A DNA stretch of 64,000 nt from Ascarosepion bandense (taxonomy: Eukaryota > Mollusca > Cephalopoda > Sepiida > Sepiidae): contig JBBBDQ010000403.1 in the NCBI GenBank assembly GCA_037127315.1, positions 434,001 through 498,000 of the forward strand. Reading direction: 5' to 3'. Every line of letters starts with the position of its first letter. The stretch's first letter is position 1. Shown here in pieces: positions 57,716 through 64,000 of the stretch. Both the position numbers and the translations under genes were made by a program. The notes under the pieces were generated by a model. That model worked only from the letters and a program-made list of their open reading frames with translations, did not search any database and was not told the origin of the DNA.

Positions 57716-58021
57716 AAATAATTTCACTCCAATCAAAGCAATAAATCCACTAAGACACAAGAGATTATCGATTGTTAGAGAATAAGAAAAAAACTATTAT
57801 TAAGTAGAGAGAACAATAAACGAATAAGGATTAAGAAGGCAGAAGATAATGATTGACATTGCATTTAAATTTTTAAAGATCAAAATTTACTGAGATGGAA
57901 GGAGCTGGAAGAGAGTTCTAGAAGTGAGAAGTGCAATAAAAGAAATCTCTTAGCATAGAACTTATGATTACATCCAGCCATTTCAGCTGTAAAATGAGAC
58001 CTTGCTACCAACCTAGTCTTC
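57716..58021 (-). pseudogene. LINE fragment interrupted by an RTE-like element (left piece)
   Basis: Starts with a T-run and ATTTCACTCCAATCAAAGC (LINE 3' end in reverse). It continues in the same element at 58447-58515 after the RTE-like insertion. The C-terminal frame is broken. Confidence 0.65.
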
Positions 58022-58446
58022 TTTTTCTTCTATGTGCTGTGCCCCTTCAGGACGTAGGTGATCATGGCCCTCCACTTAGTCTATCAGGTATGTTGTGTGC
58101 TGCTTTTCCTTGTCCCTCTTCTCTCTCCATCCATAAAGCATCAGATTCTCCAAGCCCTCCTTCCTCATTACATGTTCCAAAAACTTCAGCTGTCTTTTCC
58201 TGATGATAAATATCAGTTTCCTTTTAGTGTCCATCTTCTCCAAAACCTTGTCATTACTTGTGTGCTTCATCCATGGTATTCCCAGCATCCTTCTGTAGAA
58301 CCAGATTTCAGTTGCTTCAAGTCTTTCTTTCATCTTTGATGAAATTGTCCATCATTTGCTGCCATATTGAAGGACAGATATATAAAAATTCAGTACTCTC
58401 TTCTTTGTTTCCAGCAAAATTTTCCTGTACTGTGCTTAAATTTATA
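58022..58446 (-). pseudogene. RTE-like retrotransposon inserted in a LINE, 8-bp target duplication
   Basis: Reverse frame 58076-58333 reads ERLEATEIWFYRRMLGIPWM, SNDKVLEKMDTKRKLIF, KRQLKFLEHVMRKEGLENLM and GWREKRDKEKQHTTYL. This is the RTE-like C-terminus with the LEHVMRKEGLE block. TAGTCTTC duplications lie at 58014-58021 and 58447-58454. It is 5' truncated. Confidence 0.8.
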
Positions 58447-58910
58447 TAGTCTTCAAATAGTAGGAAGTTCATCAGAACAATTACCATGAAAGTATTTATA
58501 GAAAAGCACAGGGAAGCATTTCACCCCAAGCAAGGCAATAAAGCCACTACAATGCAAGGAATGAGTGTTAAAGAATATGAGAAAAACTATTATTAAGGAG
58601 AGAGAACAATAAAAGAAAAAGTATTAAGAAGACAGAAGATAACGATTGACATTCCATTTTTAAAAATTTTTGGAGATCAAAGTTTACTGATATGGAAGAA
58701 ACCGGGAGAGGGTTCTACAAGTGAGAAGTGTGATAAAAGGAACTGTTAGCACGGAACGTATGGTACATCTAGCTATTTCAACTGTAAAATGAGACCTTGC
58801 TGCCAATCTAGTACTGTGATTATTAAATTCATGTCGTCTAGCATCGTAGTAGAAAGTTCACCAGAACAATTTCCATGAAAGCATTTGTGGAAAAGATATA
58901 TGGAAGCTAA
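58447..58910 (-). pseudogene. LINE fragments in tandem, reverse strand
   Basis: 58447-58515 is the remainder of the interrupted LINE. A second LINE 3' end starts at 58517 (GCATTTCACCCCAAGCAAGG) and runs to about 58910 with matching blocks (ATGGAAGAAACCGGGAGAGG, GTTCACCAGAACAATTTCC). Frames are decayed. Confidence 0.65.
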
Positions 58911-58911
58911 C

Positions 58912-59216
58912 AGATGTGCGTTGTGTTACAGTGGATATCGACTTGGAACAACAAACTGGGGAGCCGAGTTTGAACTCCAGTTGAATTCCTTGCATTCACT
59001 TACGCACAAATACCCTTCATAAAGGTATTAATCCATCTCTTCCCTTCAGTTATGGGTTAAATAATAGGACAGATTGAGTTCTATAACCTTGGCTGGCAAC
59101 CAGTCTAATGCAGAAAGCAATGGCAACCTACTGCGGGATAATCTGCCCAGTCGGTTATGTCTTGAAGAGACATGATCACCCAAAGTGTGTATCACGTATG
59201 GCACTTAACTGACTGA
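58912..59216 (+). mobile_element. tRNA-derived SINE, near full length
   Basis: Head AGATGTGCGTTGTGTTACAG, B box GAGTTTGAACTCC, body ACGCACAAATACCC, AGGTATTAATCCATCTCTTC, and 3' end GGCACTTAACTGACTGACA. The best plus-strand copy for reading the whole unit. Confidence 0.85.
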
Positions 59217-59319
59217 CATGGAACTACATTATAGTAGTGGAAAAAGGACTGAAGCTGATTCTTTGGATTATATCAAGTGATTTTATCAAGAATTCTAAAA
59301 GTATATACTTAGAATATCT

Positions 59320-59718
59320 AGGTATGAATTTGCACGAGATACTAGATTAGCAACTAGATCCCACCCTTTTACAGTGAAACCGATAAAATGTAACCGCAAT
59401 TTCTACTCTAACAGTTTCTTTTCTCGCACTTCCCGACTGTGGAATTCCCTTCCACATGATTGCTTCCCCGATGGCTACAATCTCCAGGAGTTTAAATGTA
59501 AGGTCAATAGATACCTCCTAACACACTAACTTGTATCCATTCTTTCAAACACTCTTCCCATCTACCCAACCCTCAGCCTCGGTATCCTTACTCATCAATC
59601 ACCCTCCTTCTGACATTTCCTATATCTAACCACTCTTTCTCTTTACCTTCCCCTATATAACTCCATGCGCAATAGTGGCAGTGGAATGCCTTGCTTGGGG
59701 TGAAATGATTAAAAAAAA
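59320..59718 (+). mobile_element. Young LINE insertion with 29-bp target duplication
   Basis: Flanked by exact 29-base duplications at 59291-59319 and 59719-59747 (starting AATTCTAAAAGTATA). The insertion is a 5'-truncated LINE: an uninterrupted ORF2 C-terminus (RYEFARDTRLATRSHPFTVK, then FFSRTSRLWNSLPHDCFPDG, and KVNRYLLTH before the stop), the 3' end CCTTGCTTGGGGTGAAATG, and an A-tail. The intact frame and perfect duplication argue for recent insertion by target-primed reverse transcription. Confidence 0.9.
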
Positions 59719-59934
59719 AATTCTAAAAGTATATACTTAGAATATCTTAGGAGTACCAGACCAGAAGTTAGTGAAAAAATATGCACTACTTAATGTCACT
59801 AATAAAAATATGGACTACTTAATGTCACTAATAAAACAGATAGGGTTTTAATTTTAAAAAAATTTTCATAATTAAAGTCAATCAAAATCAAAATCATTTA
59901 AATTTAGAACTGAAAGAAATTTTTGAACTGTTTG

Positions 59935-60604
59935 AAATTGCGGTTACATTTTATCGGTTTACAAATCTACCATCCGCCCGTGCATTGAATACTGCTGCCA
60001 TATCTGGTCGGGTGCCCCTGCTGTTCTCCTTGGGCTTCTCGATAAGGTTCAGAGGAGGGTCTGTAATGTGATAGATACCGACTTGGCAGACCGCCTGCAG
60101 TCTCTCTCCCACCGGCGAGACGTGGCTTTCCTGTGTCTCTTCTATAAATACTTTCACGGCTTCTGCTCCGATGAACTTAGATCACTGGTGCCCCCTAAAT
60201 ACGAATTTGCACGAGATACTAGATTAGCAACTAGATCCCACCCTTTTACAGTGAAACCGATAAAATGCAGCCGTAACTTCTACTCCAACAGTTTCTTTCC
60301 TCGCACTTCCCGACTGTGGAATTCTCTTCCAAACGATTGCTTCCCCGACGGCTACAATCTCCAGGAGTTTAAATGTAAGGTCAATACACACCTCCTAACA
60401 CACTAACCTGCTCCCATTCTATCAAGCACTCTTCCCATCTGCCCGACCCTCATCCTCGCTATCCTTACTCATCTGTCACCTTTCTCCTGACATTCCCTAT
60501 GTCTATCCACTCCTTCTCTTTACCTTCCCCTATGTAGCCCCATGCGCAATAGTGGCAGTGGAATGCCTTGCTTGGGGTGAGATGATTAAAAAAAAAAAAA
60601 AAAG
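59935..60604 (+). mobile_element. LINE insertion with a 5' inverted piece
   Basis: Plus-strand LINE from 59963, whose C-terminal frame (60068-60406) is open: LADRLQSLSHRRDVAFLCLF, HGFCSDELRSLVPPKYEFA, SNSFFPRTSRLWNSLPNDCF and KVNTHLLTH. It has the usual 3' end and A-tail at 60590. The 28 bases before (AAATTGCGGTTACATTTTAT) are the reverse strand of a later part of the same element, a 5' inversion. A second, in-frame EYCCHIWSGAP-like start region lies near 59980. Confidence 0.8.
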
Positions 60605-60605
60605 T

Positions 60606-60835
60606 TCTGTCATATCAGTCTTCTTTTATGGCTGTGAATATTGGGAAATTCTATATTGGACTGATTGATGACTAGAAGTAAGCAATGCACAACCTATCTG
60701 TTTGGATTAAGCGAATGGATGGTAGATCATAGATTGGGAGAGATAACAAAAAAAGTCATTAAGATTTATTAAGGACAGGAAACTATGGACAGCTGTAATT
60801 GCCAATATACTCAAGGGCACATAGAAGATTTATTT
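60606..60835 (+). pseudogene. RTE-like retrotransposon tail fragment
   Basis: GGACAGGAAACTATGGACAG, and then GGCACATAGAAGA ending, match the tails at 25260-25312 and near 58022. The frame is mostly closed. Confidence 0.5.
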
Positions 60836-60859
60836 CTGCACTTCTGACCACAATAAAAA

Positions 60860-61314
60860 AAAAAAATTTCTCGAACGAGCTTAAGTCACTGATGCCTCCT
60901 CAACAGGTGTTTACTCGTTCAACCAGACTGGCAACTGGGTCCCACCCATTCACAGTCAGGTTAGCCAAATGCAGACGACAATTCTACTCCTGCAGCTTCT
61001 TCTCTCGCACTTCCCGCCTGTGGAACTCGCTTCCGTATTCTTGCTTTCCTGACAGCTACAACCTCCAGAAATTTAAATGCAAAGTCAATACTCATCTACT
61101 AACCACTGGACTCTAGCTCTCTCCCCCACCCCTGTATAACCTTCCCTTTCTCTCCACCTATGTATCTGTCATCGCACCTGCTTTCTATTGTTACTTTCTA
61201 ACTAGTTTGTACTCCTCACTCTTTTCTAATTAATCTTTTTACATTTATGTAACCCCCTGCTCATCAGTGGCGTTTCTGCCTTGCTCGGGGTGAAATGATT
61301 TAAAAAAAAAAAAA
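60860..61314 (+). pseudogene. LINE ORF2 C-terminus, third variant
   Basis: An open frame through SNELKSLMPPQQVFTRSTRL, ATGSHPFTVRLAKCRRQFYS and RTSRLWNSLPYSCFPDSYN, then KVNTHLLTTGL. The 3' end CTTGCTCGGGGTGAAATGA and a 14-base A-tail follow. It differs enough from the 59.3 and 60.0 kb copies to be a separate lineage. Confidence 0.8.
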
Positions 61315-61619
61315 AAGAATGTTTTGAGCACATCACCTTCACCATTTTGAAAATGACTTTTACATTTGTTTTTGATAAATCCAACTTCATTCTTGTGCAT
61401 TGGAATCTGTTTCTCCCTCCCTATATTTTCCTCTCTATTTTTTATATATAGGATAGAGTCCATCAACACAATCATTATTTGTCTGAAGACACAACTAAGA
61501 AAGAAACGTGTCAATAAGATTTTGTGTTTTGTTTTGTCATATCATTGCTTGCGATTGTAATCTTTACCAAATTTCTGCAGTACTTGTGAAATAAATCATC
61601 TTTTAAAATATGATGCAAA

Positions 61620-62920
61620 ATTTGTTTTGTCTCTTTCTATTTTGGTATCAAGAGAAAGTTGTTTCTGAATATAATTTTTTTTTTCGTGAAAACTGAACCC
61701 ATCTTTGGGGAGACCAATGTTTCTCAGTATTCATCAATTTAATCCTATGGCTGTGTATTAATTAGACATGTTGGAATGAATTTGAATTTTTTTGCGTAAT
61801 ATTCACAAGTAGTGTAGGGATTAATAGATCAGATTTATGTAGGGCTAATCCATTGCTAATGGAAGATTAGGATTATTGATTTCTTTTTGATTATTTTTGT
61901 TGTATCTTTGAATTTTAGTTTATAGGATACAAATCCTATATCATCCATGAACTAACTGAAATGCAAAAAGCAAAATTGCACACTCACCAAAAGGATCAGA
62001 ACGATTAAAAAACATTTTGGAAAAACCTAGACCAAGGCAAATTTCACAAATCAGTGTGAAAAGTAAAATTCTGGATGCTGATTGGATAAGAAATAGCAAA
62101 TTAATCTATGACACCAGTCAATTTTTTTTTTCACACATAAAGAATGAAAATGCCTGCTGGAGCTGGTCACATGACTAAAAATCCACTATTTAACCACGAC
62201 CATTACCAGTCAAAATGAGAATGAATGGGAGCGGTATCTGATAGCATCTCATTGAAATACAAGGAAGAAACTTCAAGCCGAGGTCATGTCTTGTAGACAT
62301 ATATTCCTTCTATCTTTTTTCCAATTTTCCTTTCTTTGTTTTCACTCCACGCAGCCAAAGAAAACAACCACAACAAAAGGACAACTTCAACTTACTTCGA
62401 TAAGTACAAACTCCTTCATTACTTTGACTTTCCTCTTCATTTTTTCTCCAGCCATAAAAAGGAAAAGAGTTTTATAAGCAACCTTTTTAATCATTTTACA
62501 TACACACATTCTGCTACTATCAACTATAAACTCTCAATTTCTGTGGGACATTTAAATACTTACATTTCTCTTTAAATAATTAACTACATGAATTTTCTCT
62601 ACAAACATATTTTCCTTCTTACACAAATCTGTTACAATGTTCTGTTAACAAAATTTCACTTATATTACAAATTCATGTTATAGTGTTCAGTAAATAAAAT
62701 GCCACTTTTTTCAATGTATTTCAACAACCTTCTGATATTTTAAATTGTGGGGAATTTGGTTGCGTTTGACACAAGGCCAATTTGACAGGCATAGCCGCGG
62801 CCCCTACAAGTTCCTTTCAGATGTAATTTCCAAATTCATTTTTCTTCATGTTTGTCTATTGTCTGAGTTCCCCCAACACAACACGTTTTTTATTCCAAAG
62901 TGCTCATAATACCAGAAATC
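61620..62920. other. Stretch without recognised genes
   Basis: Small unrelated frames only; no retroelement end was recognised before the reverse-transcriptase relic at 62925. Confidence 0.35.
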
Positions 62921-62924
62921 TTAC

Positions 62925-63660
62925 TGTTCCTGCTAAATGTCAATGACATTTCAGGGACGACTTTTTCTACAGTAAAAATGTTTGCTGATGATACTCAGAA
63001 TACAATAAGAAACAGAGAAGACTGTGAAGTGTTACAAAGTGATCTGAACAAACATTTGGCTTGGTCTAACACTTGACTATTGAATTTTAATGCCAGGATT
63101 GTTTTGAAAATCAAAATGAAACATTATACCTGCAGTTTAAATGGAGTTGCACTGGACAAGGGGGAAAATTTAGAAGAAATATTCGAATTTACATGTTGAC
63201 TATGATCTTCCCATCTAAATCAGTCAATCAGTTAAGTGCCATACGTGATACACGCTTGGGCGATCATGTCTCGAAAGAGACATGACTGACTGGACAGAAG
63301 ATTATCCCGCAGTAGGTTGCCATTGCTTTCTGCGGTAGACTGGTTGCCGACCAAGGCTATAGAACCCAATTTGTCCTGTTATTTAACCCATAACTGGAAG
63401 GAAGAGACGAATTAATACCTTACCCAAGGGTATTTGCGCGTAAGTGAATACAATGGATTCAACTGGAATTCGAACTCGGCTCCCCGGTTTCTCGTTCCGA
63501 GCCGATATCCACTGTACCACAACGCACATCTCTCTGTCTGTATTTAGATGGGTGGGTACAGAGATACTGTACCCCCCCCCCCATCTAAATACATCAATGA
63601 AATTTGCAAGAAAGTGTAAAAATCTTGTGGAAGAACCAGCCAGTACTCAACTAGAATAGA
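62925..63660 (+). pseudogene. Reverse-transcriptase relic split by a SINE
   Basis: FLLNVNDIS is followed by KMFADDTQNTIRNREDCEVL and SDLNKHLAWSN before a stop. FADD is the catalytic block of Jockey/CR1-type reverse transcriptases, here with an extra stop after NKHLAWSN. The frame continues through YTCSLNGVALDK to the insertion at 63221 and resumes at 63591 (HLNTSMKFARKC). Confidence 0.7.
63221..63579 (-). mobile_element. tRNA-derived SINE with 11-bp target duplication and foldback extension
   Basis: Reverse-strand SINE from CAGTTAAGTGCCATACGTG to the tRNA-like head and ACCACAACGCACATC. About 50 extra bases follow, including TATTTAGATGGG, the reverse complement of the target site. Exact CCCATCTAAAT duplications lie at 63210-63220 and 63580-63590. 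A run of about 12 C lies directly before the right duplication. Confidence 0.8.
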
Positions 63661-63936
63661 AGTTGGGTCTGACTGACTAAAAAACCACCAGGGCAAATTG
63701 GTAGGTAGTTTAAATAATAACCTGGGAGATTCCATTTTATTACAGGCAAGTCTATTCTGTAAGCAGTGATTGGCTGATAATTTCAGTGTGTACATTGAGC
63801 TTCATAAATATTCAGTACAATATCCACTATTTGTCTTTGGGCCACATAGGGACATGTATTCAGTTACAACCCTGTTTATTTTTGTCTGCCAACTGGACGG
63901 TAGTTGGAAACATCAGGAATGTTCACCTTCCTACAG

Positions 63937-63966
63937 GGAGACAAAAGGAGACAGCCATATTGAAAG
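63937..63966 (+). CDS. Possible 30-base mini-exon, unidentified
   Basis: CTTCCTACAG acceptor and a GGTAAGT donor delimit 30 bases that would continue the frame of 57438-57528 (LETKGDSHIE). This is a conditional call: it matters only if the first exon is real. Confidence 0.15.
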
Positions 63967-64000
63967 GTAAGTTATTTAACTTCCACAGAAAGCAAACTAA

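Noticed and set aside
58912..58990. Genuine tRNA gene
   Set aside because: Only tRNA-like; poor cloverleaf arms and continuous with the SINE body in many copies.

Overview
This is an AT-rich animal nuclear sequence. It has spliced genes with large introns, long (TA)n and (CA)n microsatellites, poly(A) retroelement tails, 5S-rRNA- and tRNA-derived SINEs, mariner, hAT, gypsy and copia relics, and no bacterial operon features. I cannot name the phylum. The repeat mix and protein remnants suit a marine-type invertebrate, but that is inference.

Only one cellular gene is clearly recognisable: the 3' part of a SWI5 homologue (DNA-repair/recombination partner of RAD51) on the + strand. It has three exons at 43686-43804, 46232-46326 and 51643-51707. 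They join in one frame to give a 92-residue C-terminal stretch with the conserved LH-YN-KD-GQ-LL core and a terminal D before the stop. Each of its two introns contains a minisatellite of about 1 kb (32-bp and 29-bp units). A much weaker two-exon candidate (57438-57528 and 63937-63966) is recorded with low confidence.

The rest is nested mobile DNA. 1-11 kb: copies of a ~730-bp dispersed family, a widely spaced inverted repeat (arms ~2.0-2.9 and ~6.6-7.8 kb), SINEs and LINE 3' ends. 11-15.4 kb: a dead mariner split by a SINE, whose right terminal repeat has been amplified into eleven ~120-bp tandem copies, followed by a second mariner relic with head-to-head transposase pieces and a 94-bp array. 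16-26 kb: copia and gypsy gag relics, a hAT-like transposase pseudogene, microsatellites and an RTE-like LINE end. 26-37 kb: LINE, RTE-like and SINE debris and unassigned AT-rich DNA. 38-41.5 kb: a gypsy element broken by two LINEs and one SINE. 42-52 kb: a 5S-tRNA composite SINE, a perfect 30-bp hairpin, the SWI5 exons, minisatellites and a hAT-type MITE with an 8-bp target duplication. 52-56 kb: a mosaic of direct and inverted duplications. 56-64 kb: a TA-flanked DNA transposon hosting another 5S-tRNA SINE, several LINE insertions (one with a 29-bp target duplication), and a reverse-transcriptase relic split by a SINE.

The most interesting structures are the mariner-terminus satellite, the 5S-tRNA SINE with a tail motif shared with other SINEs, the head-to-head mariner with its array, and the minisatellites in both SWI5 introns. 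Transposon copies were compared by eye, so boundaries marked as approximate can be off by tens of bases.
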